64,000 nt of DNA from Flavobacterium piscisymbiosum (GTDB taxonomy: Bacteria > Bacteroidota > Bacteroidia > Flavobacteriales > Flavobacteriaceae): assembly GCF_020905295.1 (NCBI RefSeq), contig NZ_JAJJMM010000001.1, positions 3,720,001-3,784,000 of the forward strand. The letters run 5' to 3'. Numbering within the stretch: the stretch's first letter is position 1; each line of letters starts with the position of its first letter. The notes under the pieces were generated by a model. That model ran no database searches. It saw only the letters and a program-made list of their open reading frames with translations, and was not told the DNA's origin. The translations under genes were made by a program, and so were the position numbers. Of this stretch, positions 42,468 through 51,027 are shown in pieces.

Positions 42468-43162
42468 TATTTACTGATTTTATTTGGGGCAATCAGGTCG
42501 TAAAACTACTGAAAATAAATAGAGTTAAGTATTCTGAAAGTTTTTTTACGTCTCTTTTTTTTCTATATATTAAGCGGGAAATTATCTGTAGTATTTATCG
42601 GAAATTTTGCTGGTTTGAGAGCAATATTTGTTTTAGAAGTAAAGAAAATAATCTCGCGCAATCCCGATAGCTATCGGCAGCAGAGTCGCAGAGTTTTTAT
42701 TTGATTCTTTTAAGTTTTTAACTTGGCGCCTTTGCGTCTTTGCGTGAAATTGTAGGTGTATATAAAAGTAGCTTTAAAATAATCGCGCGCAATCTAGGTG
42801 GTTGTCGGCAGCAGAGTCGCAAAGTTTTTATTTTGATTTTTAAATCATTTTAATCCTTTAATCTGTGACAAAATAAAACCTTGCGATCTTTGCGAAAAAC
42901 CTTTGCGATCTTCGCGGTTAAGAAAAATCGAATAATACTAAACTTCTAATTATATAAAATATTTTAACATTATTATTCCTGTTAACAAAGCTGTTTTTTG
43001 TTATATATCCGGGAAATGGTTAGAAATCTTGTTATAATATTTCTATTTTTACTCATAGAGTATGATTATCTGCTTAGATAATAATGAATTTTTTGATTTG
43101 ACATTAGTTTCAAAAAATGTCAATTTCTGTAACGGGCGTTCTGCCCAATAAAAAAATAAAAT
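42468..43162. other. Intergenic region with dispersed repeats
   Basis: No convincing gene is seen. Two related repeat copies about 131 bp apart (42652-42700 and 42782-42830) share GGCAGCAGAGTCGCA and AGTTTTTATTT. The first also contains the palindrome CCCGATAGCTATCGG. GCGATCTTTGCG-type words follow near 42880-42920. The last 200 bp, AT-rich, should contain the promoter of the DapB-like gene. Confidence 0.6.
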
Positions 43163-43912
43163 ATGAAAATAGGATTAATCGGATTTGGAAAAACTGGAAA
43201 ATCAGTAGCATCAATACTACTTGAAAACAAGAAATTTTGCCTGGAATGGGTTTTAAGACAAAGTACTGTTTTAGAACACAGATCAGTGCCCGAATTTTTT
43301 GGAATTCAGTCAGACGAACCCGGATTAATCTATTCCAGTTCAAAAACTACGATGGAAGAGTTGTTAGACAAACATCCGGTTGACGTAATTATCGATTTTT
43401 CGTCTAATGAAGGGATTTATACTTATGGAGAACTTGCCGCAAGCAGAAACATTAAAATCATTTCGGCAATCTCACATTATAAAGACAAAGAATTGCAATT
43501 ATTAAAAAAACTAGCCCATAAAACCACCGTATTTTGGTCGCCGAATATTACACTTGGAGTGAATTATTTACTTTTTGCAGCTAAATTTTTAAAGAAAATT
43601 GCACCGTGGGTGGATATCGAAGTCAATGAAGAGCATTTTAAAATGAAACAAGGAACATCTGGAACGGCGGTTAAAATTGCAGAAGCTTTAGATATTGATA
43701 AAGAAAATATCAATTCGGTCAGGGCAGGAGGAATCGTTGGGAAACATGAAGTGATTTTTGGTTTTCCGTATCAAACCGTTCGATTGATTCATGAATCTAT
43801 TTCGAGAGAAGCTTTTGGAAACGGAGTTGTATTTGTGGCTGAAAATCTGGAACACAAACAAAAAGGATTATACAATTTTGAAGATATTCTGACTCCTTAT
43901 TTTGCAGTTTAG
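43163..43912 (+). CDS. 4-hydroxy-tetrahydrodipicolinate reductase-like protein (divergent DapB)
   Basis: This 249-residue protein has an N-terminal Rossmann fold with GLIGFGKTGKSV, a VDVIIDFSSNEGIYTY segment, SPNITLGVNYL, and the DapB substrate region IEVNEEHFKMKQGTSGTAVK. In canonical DapB this reads EXHHXXKXDXPSGTA. Here the first His and the Lys are kept, while the second His is Phe and the PSGT is TSGT. The C-terminal YQTVRLIHESISREAFGNG fits the tetramer/substrate helix of the family. DapB makes tetrahydrodipicolinate for lysine and cell-wall synthesis. The divergence and lone location suggest a paralogue or a species-specific variant. A convergent hairpin follows it. Confidence 0.82.
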   Translation: MKIGLIGFGKTGKSVASILLENKKFCLEWVLRQSTVLEHRSVPEFFGIQSDEPGLIYSSSKTTMEELLDKHPVDVIIDFSSNEGIYTYGELAASRNIKIISAISHYKDKELQLLKKLAHKTTVFWSPNITLGVNYLLFAAKFLKKIAPWVDIEVNEEHFKMKQGTSGTAVKIAEALDIDKENINSVRAGGIVGKHEVIFGFPYQTVRLIHESISREAFGNGVVFVAENLEHKQKGLYNFEDILTPYFAV

Positions 43913-43946
43913 ATCTTGATTAATCTCAAAATAAATTATAACAATG

Positions 43947-43982
43947 ATCAAATCGGAATAGCACTAATTATTCCGATTTGAT
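43947..43982. terminator. Bidirectional terminator between convergent genes
   Basis: Perfect 14-bp arms ATCAAATCGGAATA and TATTCCGATTTGAT with an 8-nt loop lie midway between the DapB-like gene (plus) and the NTF2-like gene (minus). T-rich sequence follows on the plus side. Confidence 0.75.
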
Positions 43983-43997
43983 TTAATTATTTCTGTT

Positions 43998-44393
43998 TTA
44001 TTCGGTCATCGAGCCAATATTATGATCTTCAGGAGCACCTTGCTCAAGTCGGGTTAATTCATCGCAACTTATAATTTTTCCCTCAGCTATTCTAAATTCT
44101 CCTAATACATGAATTTTTATAATAGTGCCATCATTTTTTGTCACGATAACGTCATGATTGGTAAAAACAAGTTCATCTTCTGCAACAATATTCCTGAAAT
44201 TCACAGTGATGTTACTAATAATACCTTTTTGCGCTTTCATATGCTGAATAAAACCTGAATAATCAAGTTGTACGCCATCAACATTTTGCTGATATTTCGG
44301 ATGAAAAAAATCGGCAATAATTTTTTCGTCTACTACAGTGCTTTCTACTACCTGCGTAAATACATCTTTTATTAATTGTTTGTTTTTGATATT
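43998..44393 (-). CDS. NTF2-like/SnoaL-like small protein
   Basis: From the ATG at 44393 this is a 131-residue protein (the frame is open to an ATG at 44423, but the extension is poor). It has the NTF2-like alpha+beta cone pattern: helices IKDVFTQVVESTVVDEKIIA, FHPKYQQNVDG, then strands ITVNFRNIVAEDELVFTNHD and IKIHVLGEFRIAEGKIISCD. Such proteins form small binding pockets or act as isomerase- or hydrolase-like enzymes. The C-terminus RLEQGAPEDHNIGSMTE fits the predicted SnoaL-type family. The AraC regulator lies upstream on the same strand about 110 bp away and may control it. No reaction is assigned. Confidence 0.8.
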   Translation of the reverse strand, partial: NIKNKQLIKDVFTQVVESTVVDEKIIADFFHPKYQQNVDGVQLDYSGFIQHMKAQKGIISNITVNFRNIVAEDELVFTNHDVIVTKNDGTIIKIHVLGEFRIAEGKIISCDELTRLEQGAPEDHNIGSMTE

Positions 44394-44505
44394 CATTTCC
44401 TTTGTGATTATAATTGACTGCAAAGAAATGATTAGGCAGAATGGTCCGCAATATCATAAATAAGGTTTTGATTGGACAATTTGTAGTTCGAATGAATAAT
44501 TACTT

Positions 44506-45360
44506 TTATTTTCTACTATTTTCCCTAAAGGAAAGAGGAGTGAGACCGGTTAATTTTAAAAACAATCTTGAAAAATAGGCAGGATCTTCATAACCCAGAT
44601 TAAAGGCAATTTCTTTAACTGTATAAGTTGTAAAGAACAGTAATCGTTTTGCTTCAAGGATTATTTCCTGCTGAATCCAGTAACTAAGAGGCATTCCCGT
44701 ATTCTTTTTTACCACCTGATTAAGATACGCAGCCGATATATTAAGTTTGCCGGCATAATCCTTTGGACTTTTTATAGTTCTGAATTCCTTTTGCAATAAC
44801 TTTTTGAATTGATATGTCAGTGTTTCAGAATGATCAGAGTTTTCGTTTTTCTGAAATTTTTGGTCAAATGTTCCAGCAAATAAACCCGCTAATGCATTAG
44901 CAAGGAATTTTATAATATTAAAATCATATTCCTCAGATTGAGGATTTAGGATCATTAATTCCAGTAGCTGAATAGTGTTTTTTATTTTCATTGCCCAGCC
45001 ATCATCAAATTCACAAGAAGTATTTATGCTATACGACTGGTCAAAAATATTGCGAACATAATCAGGAACCAAATCACTATCTAAAGCGATAAGATATCCT
45101 TTCGATTCAAAATTAGAAATCTCATAATGCACTTGCCCGGGGAAAATACAACATGCAACACGGTTATCAAGTTTAATTTCTTTAAAATCAATCATCAAAG
45201 AACTCGTTCCGCTTTCCTGAAAAATAAAAATATAATTTTCGTCTCTATGCGCTTGTTTAACACGAGTACTAGCAATGTTCCCGGACATATTTCTAATAAA
45301 GATTCCCCGTTTAGAAAACGTTTCTAAATTATATACAGGAATATCTTTTTTTGAATGCAT
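44506..45360 (-). CDS. AraC-family transcriptional regulator
   Basis: This is a 284-residue regulator. The N-terminal half (about 1-160) is a cupin-like sensor with ENYIFIFQESGTSSLMIDFK and ACCIFPGQVHYEIS. The C-terminal half holds two AraC helix-turn-helix motifs (about 190-282; PKDYAGKLNISAAYLNQVVK and VKEIAFNLGYEDPAYFSRLF, then LTPLSFRENSRK). It lies upstream of the NTF2-like gene on the same strand. No sugar genes are adjacent, so it is unlikely to belong to the glycan locus. The effector is unknown. Confidence 0.9.
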   Translation of the reverse strand: MHSKKDIPVYNLETFSKRGIFIRNMSGNIASTRVKQAHRDENYIFIFQESGTSSLMIDFKEIKLDNRVACCIFPGQVHYEISNFESKGYLIALDSDLVPDYVRNIFDQSYSINTSCEFDDGWAMKIKNTIQLLELMILNPQSEEYDFNIIKFLANALAGLFAGTFDQKFQKNENSDHSETLTYQFKKLLQKEFRTIKSPKDYAGKLNISAAYLNQVVKKNTGMPLSYWIQQEIILEAKRLLFFTTYTVKEIAFNLGYEDPAYFSRLFLKLTGLTPLSFRENSRK

Positions 45361-45773
45361 AAGTAAAGATTTGAAAGTATTGTAAAGATAGTTATCCCGA
45401 TTAAAAAACTTAGCATTTAATCTCGCAATCCCGATGTTTATCGGGAACTAAGGCGCAGAGTTTTTTTGTTTCACGCAGATTTTAAAAGATTTAAACAGAT
45501 ATACGAAGAGATTTTAATAATAATTTAAAATTAAATCTGCTACAATCTGCTCCCGATAGCTATCGTGACTGCTTACAAAAAAAACCTTTTTAATCTTTCT
45601 AATCTGTGGCTTTAATAAAATCCTTTGCAACTCTGCTCCACATAAACATCAGGATTGCCCGAAATTCTCCCAACAATAGCAAAAAAAAACTTCAATATTC
45701 AAACCCGACAGGCCTAAAAAACTGTCGGGTTTTATTGTATGCGCTAATTCAATATTAATAATAATTAATTCGA
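45361..45773. other. Intergenic region with nested repeats
   Basis: No gene is seen. It holds TCTCGCAATCCCGATGTTTA with TCGGGA (from 45420), an AGATTTTAAAAGATTTAAAC block, GCTCCCGATAGCTATCG (near 45548), the mirrored AATCTTTCTAATCTGTGGC block, and a CCCGACAG/CTGTCGGG hairpin at 45701-45732. The arrangement is again nested and roughly symmetrical. Confidence 0.6.
45701..45732. terminator. Hairpin AAACCCGACAG/CTGTCGGGTTT
   Basis: Perfect 11-bp arms with a 10-nt loop and TTT at the end. It resembles the hairpins at 19535 and 25984. It could end transcription on either strand. Confidence 0.6.
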
Positions 45774-45818
45774 ATTTATTTGATATATCAAATAAATAAT
45801 TATCTTTGATATATCAAA
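45774..45818 (+). promoter_or_regulatory. Twin palindromes (candidate operators) upstream of a decayed ORF and the S41 peptidase
   Basis: Site 1 is a perfect 24-bp palindrome (45774-45797) centred on TTTGATATATCAAA. Site 2 repeats the same 14-bp palindrome at 45805-45818 with AATAAATTT following both. Centres are 26 bp apart. Duplicate palindromes 20-60 bp before an ATG are typical of dimeric repressor operators. No candidate regulator is intact next to them. Confidence 0.65.
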
Positions 45819-45837
45819 TAAATTTAAGGGATTTAAT

Positions 45838-46077
45838 ATGAGTCAGAAAAATCCAATAGAAAAGGTACTTTAATGGTTAAAATGGATTATCTGACCAGAG
45901 AAACAGATGAACTGGATAAAAGAAAAACCAAACTGGAAATCGCTAAAAAATGGCATAGAACAATTTTCTTGCTGAATCCTGTTTTTAAACTCAATCGGAA
46001 AAACCGCACTTGACGAATTATTTCCTGACGAAATCCAATTATTAGATAAAATCTCAAAAAATAATTTTAAACTGTAA
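45838..46077 (+). pseudogene. Decayed small ORF behind the twin operators
   Basis: ATG at 45838 gives MSQKNPIEKVL then a stop at 45871. The next frame opens at 45873 (MVKMDYLTRETDELDKRKTK, ending at 46013). A third frame continues with SIGKTALDELFPDEIQLLDK and ends at 46077, 13 bp before the peptidase ATG. Two frame changes within 240 bp look like frameshift decay of one gene of about 78 codons. I do not recognise the product; it may be the former regulator bound to the operators. It could also be non-coding. Confidence 0.4.
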
Positions 46078-46090
46078 AACTTCATAAAAA

Positions 46091-47422
46091 ATGAAACACC
46101 TATTTGCCTTATTATTTCTAACATTTTCAATGGGTTCCTATGCCCAAAATCAGTCAGCTCCAAAAGAAGAAGTTAAGCTTACTGAATTAAATAAAAAACA
46201 AATTATTGATTCATTGGCTCAACAACTTGAAGAATTCTATATACGACCAAATGCCGTTGGAGATATTAAAAAGAAACTGAATGAGAATTATAAAAAAGGG
46301 CTTTACAAAAACATCAATAAACCAAATGATTTTGCCGGTAAACTAAGCTCAGATCTTATAGAGGCTAGTAAAGACTTACATTTTGCAGTACGATATGATC
46401 CGGAATGGACAGAAAGTCAGCTAAAAAAAGGGGATAAAGAGGTACAGAAAAAAATTAAAGCAGTGGAATTGGCTGAAGCCAAAAAGAAAAATTTCGGTTT
46501 TCAGCAAGCACGAATTTTAGAAGGAAATATAGGCTACTTAAAGTTTGATTATTTTGAAGATCCGGCAATAGGAAGTGAAACTGCAGCAGCGACGATGCAA
46601 TTTTTAAGCAGTACTGATGCGCTAATTATCGATTTACGTCAAAACAATGGCGGCGCTATGGAAATGGGACAATTTTTAAGCAGTTATTTTTATTCAGGTA
46701 AAGAATTACCTCTTTATAAATATTACACTAATGACAAAAATAGAAAAAAAGTCGAAAGAGAAATGTGGTTATTGCCATCTGTACCGGGAAAACGTATGGA
46801 GGATGTTGACATTTATATCCTAACAAGTAACACTACTTTTTCTGCTGCTGAATGGATGAGTTATTCGCTTCAAAATTTAAAACGTGTTACGATTGTGGGC
46901 GAAAAAACAGCCGGTGGCGCGCATCCGATTGATCGAAAGATATTACCAAATGGTTTTTCTGTAAATATTCCTTTTGGAGAAGTAAAAGATCCGATTACGA
47001 ATACGGATTTTGAAGGAAAAGGGGTTACGCCTGATGTTTTATGCAAAAGCGAAGAAGCGGTAAATACCTCTCACATATTGGCTTTGCAAAAGCTTTCGGC
47101 AAAAAACAAAGAATTAGCAAACCATCTTGATTGGTATGTTCCTATCGTTAAAAATAGACAAAAAAAGGCCAATGTTGATGCTGTAATTTTAAAGTCTTAC
47201 CAAGGTAAATATGGCAAAGTTGAACTGAAATACGAAAATGATAACTTGTATTACAAATGGAACAATATCGCCACTTTGTTATTGATTCCGCTGGAACAGG
47301 ATTTATTTTTGCTTGATGGAATAGATGAATTCCGCATAAAAATTGTTTCAGAAAATAATGTTGTAACAGGATTTAAAAGAATCTATCAGGACGGGCAGGA
47401 GAAGTTTTATAAAAAAGAGTAA
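46091..47422 (+). CDS. Secreted S41-family peptidase (tail-specific-protease-like)
   Basis: This 443-residue protein has a signal peptide (MKHLFALLFLTFSMGSYA). A helical N-terminal domain (about 25-140) precedes the S41 protease core (about 150-340). Core motifs are YLKFDYFEDP, ALIIDLRQNNGGAMEMGQFL, the nucleophile S251 in NTTFSAAEW and K272 in VGEKTAGGAHP, giving the Ser-Lys-type site of this family. No PDZ domain is evident, so it is nearer to the interphotoreceptor-retinoid-binding-like group. A C-terminal beta region (about 375-443; YKWNNIATLLLIPLEQDLFL) follows. Substrate unknown. It lies 13 bp after the decayed ORF and may use the same promoter. Confidence 0.88.
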   Translation: MKHLFALLFLTFSMGSYAQNQSAPKEEVKLTELNKKQIIDSLAQQLEEFYIRPNAVGDIKKKLNENYKKGLYKNINKPNDFAGKLSSDLIEASKDLHFAVRYDPEWTESQLKKGDKEVQKKIKAVELAEAKKKNFGFQQARILEGNIGYLKFDYFEDPAIGSETAAATMQFLSSTDALIIDLRQNNGGAMEMGQFLSSYFYSGKELPLYKYYTNDKNRKKVEREMWLLPSVPGKRMEDVDIYILTSNTTFSAAEWMSYSLQNLKRVTIVGEKTAGGAHPIDRKILPNGFSVNIPFGEVKDPITNTDFEGKGVTPDVLCKSEEAVNTSHILALQKLSAKNKELANHLDWYVPIVKNRQKKANVDAVILKSYQGKYGKVELKYENDNLYYKWNNIATLLLIPLEQDLFLLDGIDEFRIKIVSENNVVTGFKRIYQDGQEKFYKKE

Positions 47423-47436
47423 AGGTTTTAGAATTT

Positions 47437-47514
47437 AATCTCGCAAAGTCGCCACGTTTAAAAAACTTAAAAAGAAAAAACTTTGCGACTCTGCGACTTT
47501 ACGAGAGATTTTTT
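47437..47514. terminator. Imperfect inverted repeat between convergent genes
   Basis: Arms AATCTCGCAAAGTCGC and GCGACTTTACGAGAGATT with T-rich ends lie between the S41 peptidase (plus) and sdhB (minus). It resembles the CGCAAAG repeat family and could end both transcripts. Confidence 0.6.
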
Positions 47515-47525
47515 ATTCATGTAAA

Positions 47526-48272
47526 TCACTTTCTAAAAATCAAAGCTTTACTATATTCCGCATTCATTTTAGCGATCGAAAGAATAGAAATCCCTTGTGG
47601 ACATTCGATTTCGCATGCTCCGGTATTCGAGCAGTTTCCAAAACCTGCTGCATCCATTTGGTCCACCATCGTTAAAACCCTTTTTGATGCTTCGATTTTT
47701 CCTTGCGGAAGCAACGCCAGATGTGTTATTTTGGCACCAACAAACAAAGCTGCGCTGGCATTTTTACAAGTCGCTACGCAAGCACCACAACCAATACAGG
47801 CCGCAGCATCAAAAGAAGCTTCGGCAGTTTCGTAGGATATTGGAATACTATTGGCTTCGGGAGCCTGACCTGTCGAAGCGCCAATAAAACCGCCCGCCTC
47901 AATAATAGCATCAAAAGCAGAACGATCGATTTTTAAATCTCTTAAAACCGGAAATGCTTTGGCACGAAAAGGTTCGATATAAATGGTGTCTCCATCCTTA
48001 AAACTTCGCATATGAAGCTGGCAGGTTGTCGTATTTTTTAAAGGTCCGTGCGCTCTTCCATTAATGACAACGCCACATTGACCACAGATTCCTTCGCGGC
48101 AATCGTGATCAAATTCTATCACGCGTTCTTTTTTCTGAATTAAAGATTCGTTCAAAAGATCGAGCATTTCCAGAAAAGACATATGTTCAGAAACTCCGTC
48201 AATTTCATAATTTACCATTTCTCCTTTCGCGGAAGCGTTAAGTTGTCGCCATATTTTAAGATATAGTTTCAT
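47526..48272 (-). CDS. sdhB: Succinate dehydrogenase/fumarate reductase iron-sulfur subunit
   Basis: This 248-residue subunit carries the electron path of complex II. The [2Fe-2S] ligands are in [10 protein letters not shown] and [10 protein letters not shown]. The [4Fe-4S] and [3Fe-4S] ligands are in [13 protein letters not shown] and [13 protein letters not shown]. It begins 17 bp after the sdhA stop, in the usual sdhA-sdhB order of Bacteroidota. It passes electrons from FAD toward quinone through a membrane cytochrome b that is not encoded here. Confidence 0.96.
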   Translation of the reverse strand: MKLYLKIWRQLNASAKGEMVNYEIDGVSEHMSFLEMLDLLNESLIQKKERVIEFDHDCREGICGQCGVVINGRAHGPLKNTTTCQLHMRSFKDGDTIYIEPFRAKAFPVLRDLKIDRSAFDAIIEAGGFIGASTGQAPEANSIPISYETAEASFDAAACIGCGACVATCKNASAALFVGAKITHLALLPQGKIEASKRVLTMVDQMDAAGFGNCSNTGACEIECPQGISILSIAKMNAEYSKALIFRK

Positions 48273-48289
48273 ATTCTGATGCTTTTGAT

Positions 48290-50200
48290 TTATTTGTAAC
48301 TTCTAACTGCCAGTTCAACCGATTCGAATACCAAAGGTTCTTTGTGCAATTCCGGTTGTTGATCTTTTCCTTTCCATTCCCAGGCCGAGACATAACAAAA
48401 GTCTTCGTCATTTCGAACAGCTTCTCCGTCCGGAGTTTGATATTCTTCTCTAAAGTGTGCGCCGCAGGATTCTTCTCTTTGCAAGGCGTCATGGCACATT
48501 AATTCGGCCAATTCGATATAATCTGCAATGCGCCCGGCTTTTTCGAGTTCGCTGTTTAAAGTATCGTCGCCCGTAATTAAGAGGTCTTTTTCAAAAGATG
48601 CTTTCAGTAATTGGATTTCATTTAGGGCTTCTTCGAGTTTTTCTTTACTTCTGGAAAGTCCGCATTTTTCATATAATAATCGGCCAATTTTTTTATGGAA
48701 ATAATCTATTGAAAGCGTTCCGTTGCTATTTAAAAATTTATCAAGTTGAGTTCTGACAGCATTTTCAGCTTCATCAAAAGCAGGATGATTGATATTTAAT
48801 TTTGGAGTGTTTAATTCACCGGCCAAATAGTTAGGGATCGTATAAGGCGCAATAAAATAACCATCAACACAAGCCTGAAGCAATGAGTTTGCACCTAATC
48901 TGTTCGCGCCATGATCTGCAAAATTGGCTTCTCCCAATGCAAATAAACCCGGAATACTGGTCATTAATTCATAATCTACCCAAAGACCGCCCATTGTAAA
49001 ATGTGCTGAGGGTGAAATTAACATCGGTTCTTTGTAAGCGTTGATTCCGGTAATTTTCTCGTACATCGCAAAAAGATTGCTGTATTTGGCTTCGATATTG
49101 TCTTTTCCCTGCGCTTTAATCGCAGCCGAAAAGTCAAGATAAATGGCATTTTTCATAGGACCAACGCCATGTCCGGCATCGATTTGTTCTTTTGCGGCTC
49201 TTGACGAAATATCGCGGGGAGCCAAATTCCCGAAAGAAGGATATTTACGTTCCAGGTAATAATCGCGTTCGTCTTCCGGAATTGTATTAGGATTTCTGTC
49301 GTCCTGAGCTTTTTTAGGTACCCAAATTCGTCCGTCATTTCGAAGCGATTCCGACATTAACGTAAGTTTAGATTGATTTTCTCCGTGTTGCGGAAGTGAA
49401 GTAGGGTGAAACTGAATCCAGCTCACACCTGCCATATAAGCGCCTTTTTTATGTGCCCTCCAAATGGCCGAACTGTTGCAGCCCATAGCCAAAGTAGAAA
49501 GATAATACACTTTACCATAACCTCCTGAGGCTAAAACTACAGCATCAGCAACGTGACGTTCGAGTTCTCCGGTTTCCAGATTTCTGGCGATAATTCCTTT
49601 TGCTTTTCCGTCAATTACAACCAATTCCAGCATTTCGTGACGCGTATGCAAAGCTACTTTTCCTAAAGAAACCTGACGTAATAAACCCTGATAAGCGCCA
49701 AGCAAAAGCTGCTGTCCGGTTTGTCCGCGGGCATAAAACGTTCTGGAAACCTGAACCCCTCCAAAAGATCGATTATTAAGATATCCGGCATATTCTCTGG
49801 CAAACGGTACGCCTTGTGCTACAGCATGATCTATAAGAGCTGCTGAACATTCCGCGAGACGGTAAACATTGGCTTCGCGGGACCTGAAATCACCGCCTTT
49901 TATGGTGTCGTAAAACATTCTGTAGGTGCTGTCTCCATCATTTTTGTAGTTTTTGGCAGCATTTACTCCTCCTTGCGCCGCAACAGAATGGGCTCGTCTG
50001 GCCGAATCCTGAAAGCAAAATGATTGAATATTATAACCTTGTTCTGCTAACGATGCCGCACAAGAAGCACCTGCAAGGCCAGTTCCTACGACTATAATGT
50101 TGAGTTTTTTTCTGTTGGCCGGATTTACAAGTTTTGCTTTCGCTTTATAATTATTCCATTTTTCTGCTAATGGGCCTTCCGGTATTTTGGAGTCTATCAT
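48290..50200 (-). CDS. sdhA: Succinate dehydrogenase/fumarate reductase flavoprotein subunit
   Basis: This 636-residue subunit oxidises succinate to fumarate or does the reverse. Motifs: FAD-binding [20 protein letters not shown], the flavinylation His in [32 protein letters not shown], the active-site Arg in SSRAAKEQI and the [20 protein letters not shown] substrate region, then [20 protein letters not shown]. The layout matches the class of Bacteroidota complex II with a single cytochrome b subunit. Upstream, where sdhC normally lies, there are 827 bp of repeats and no membrane protein gene. Function in the respiratory chain is certain by family; partner subunit is missing locally. Confidence 0.96.
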   Translation of the reverse strand: MIDSKIPEGPLAEKWNNYKAKAKLVNPANRKKLNIIVVGTGLAGASCAASLAEQGYNIQSFCFQDSARRAHSVAAQGGVNAAKNYKNDGDSTYRMFYDTIKGGDFRSREANVYRLAECSAALIDHAVAQGVPFAREYAGYLNNRSFGGVQVSRTFYARGQTGQQLLLGAYQGLLRQVSLGKVALHTRHEMLELVVIDGKAKGIIARNLETGELERHVADAVVLASGGYGKVYYLSTLAMGCNSSAIWRAHKKGAYMAGVSWIQFHPTSLPQHGENQSKLTLMSESLRNDGRIWVPKKAQDDRNPNTIPEDERDYYLERKYPSFGNLAPRDISSRAAKEQIDAGHGVGPMKNAIYLDFSAAIKAQGKDNIEAKYSNLFAMYEKITGINAYKEPMLISPSAHFTMGGLWVDYELMTSIPGLFALGEANFADHGANRLGANSLLQACVDGYFIAPYTIPNYLAGELNTPKLNINHPAFDEAENAVRTQLDKFLNSNGTLSIDYFHKKIGRLLYEKCGLSRSKEKLEEALNEIQLLKASFEKDLLITGDDTLNSELEKAGRIADYIELAELMCHDALQREESCGAHFREEYQTPDGEAVRNDEDFCYVSAWEWKGKDQQPELHKEPLVFESVELAVRSYK

Positions 50201-50493
50201 TTTTATTTATTTAAAATGAAACGGATCTTTAAGAAGCTGTAATTTACTACAAAATATTGACTTTTGGAGTAGAAAACCTGAAGGATTTGGAGAAATCCAC
50301 GGATTAAAAAATCAAATAGATTAAAAAATAAAATTTGCTTGATTTGCTAAATCTGCGTGAAAAAAATTAAACACATAGAAACATAGCTTTTAGGGATACT
50401 AAAAGGCGTTTCACTTGAAATATTATCGCATAGTACAATCACGAAGTTATGCGAGAACATAGATATCTTTATCCCGACGGTTATGGGCAATGT

Positions 50494-50889
50494 CATTAAG
50501 TTAAGCTTTTAGAAAATAAAATTATTGCAAATCAAATCCCTTCTTATCAGCGTTTTTACGAAGTAAATCTGTTTTATCTGCGTCAAAAATAGACGCTGAT
50601 TTTACTGATTCGCTAAAGCGAAAACGCGGATAAAAACGGATTTTTCTAATTGCTTTCCTGATTAAACGGTTAAATGATTTTATAGATTTTTCATTAAGTT
50701 AAGCTTTTAGAAAATAAAATTATTGCAAATCAAATCCGTTTTTATCTGCGTTTTTACGAAGTAAATCTGTTTTATCTGCGTCAAAATTAGACGCTGATTT
50801 TACTGATTCGCTAAAGCGAAAACGCGGATAAAAACGGATTTTTCTAATTGCTTTCCTGATTAAATGGTTAAATGATTTTATAGATTTTT
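50494..50889. repeat. Tandem duplication of a 198-bp palindromic repeat unit
   Basis: Copy 1 is 50494-50691 and copy 2 is 50692-50889; only a handful of substitutions separate them (for example CCCTTCTTATCAGCG versus CCGTTTTTATCTGCG). Each unit holds inverted arms AATCCGTTTTTATCTGCG and CGCGGATAAAAACGGATT. A third partial CATTAA boundary follows at 50890. The outside is framed by ATGTCATTAAGTTAA (50490-50504) and TTAACTTAATGACAT (50892-50906), a perfect inverted pair. Confidence 0.85.
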
Positions 50890-50953
50890 CATTAACTTAA
50901 TGACATTGGGTTATGGGGATAAAGGCATTATAAAATACCTGCTCAATCTTTGT

Positions 50954-51000
50954 GAAAAAAAAGCACATAGATCTAATTTTAAAATCAGAATCTATGTGCT
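50954..51000 (-). terminator. Intrinsic terminator for the secreted sugar-dehydrogenase-like gene
   Basis: AGCACATAGA (50962-50971) and TCTATGTGCT (50991-51000) form a stem; the A-run at 50955-50961 is the T-tail on the minus strand. It lies 28 bp past the end of the gene at 51028. Confidence 0.75.
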
Positions 51001-51027
51001 AAAATGATTGTCCCAAAAGGGGAATTA

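Larger units (their letters stand above)
50201..51027. other. Intergenic region with tandem 198-bp repeat and a terminator
   Basis: No gene is seen, and in particular no sdhC. It holds the tandem duplication at 50494-50889 flanked by inverted TCATTAAGTTAA/TTAACTTAATGA arms, repeat words AAACATAGCTTTTAG near 50380, and a terminator for the minus-strand gene at 50954-51000. The sdhA promoter should lie near 50201-50300 but no clear element stands out. Confidence 0.65.

Noticed and set aside
42401..42670. 89-codon plus-strand frame
   Set aside because: It overlaps the start of the DUF1810 gene antisense and runs into repeat DNA; no domain or signal is seen.
43110..43343. 77-codon minus-strand frame across the DapB-like start
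   Set aside because: Antisense to the conserved Rossmann segment of the DapB-like gene and without recognisable features.
45870..46163. 97-codon minus-strand frame over the decayed ORF and the start of the S41 peptidase
   Set aside because: It overlaps the peptidase signal peptide and its composition (Phe/Ile-rich) is that of an antisense frame; no homology pattern is seen.
50494..50889. Possible CRISPR or satellite array
   Set aside because: Only two units of 198 bp, each internally palindromic, with no short repeat-spacer alternation and no cas genes.
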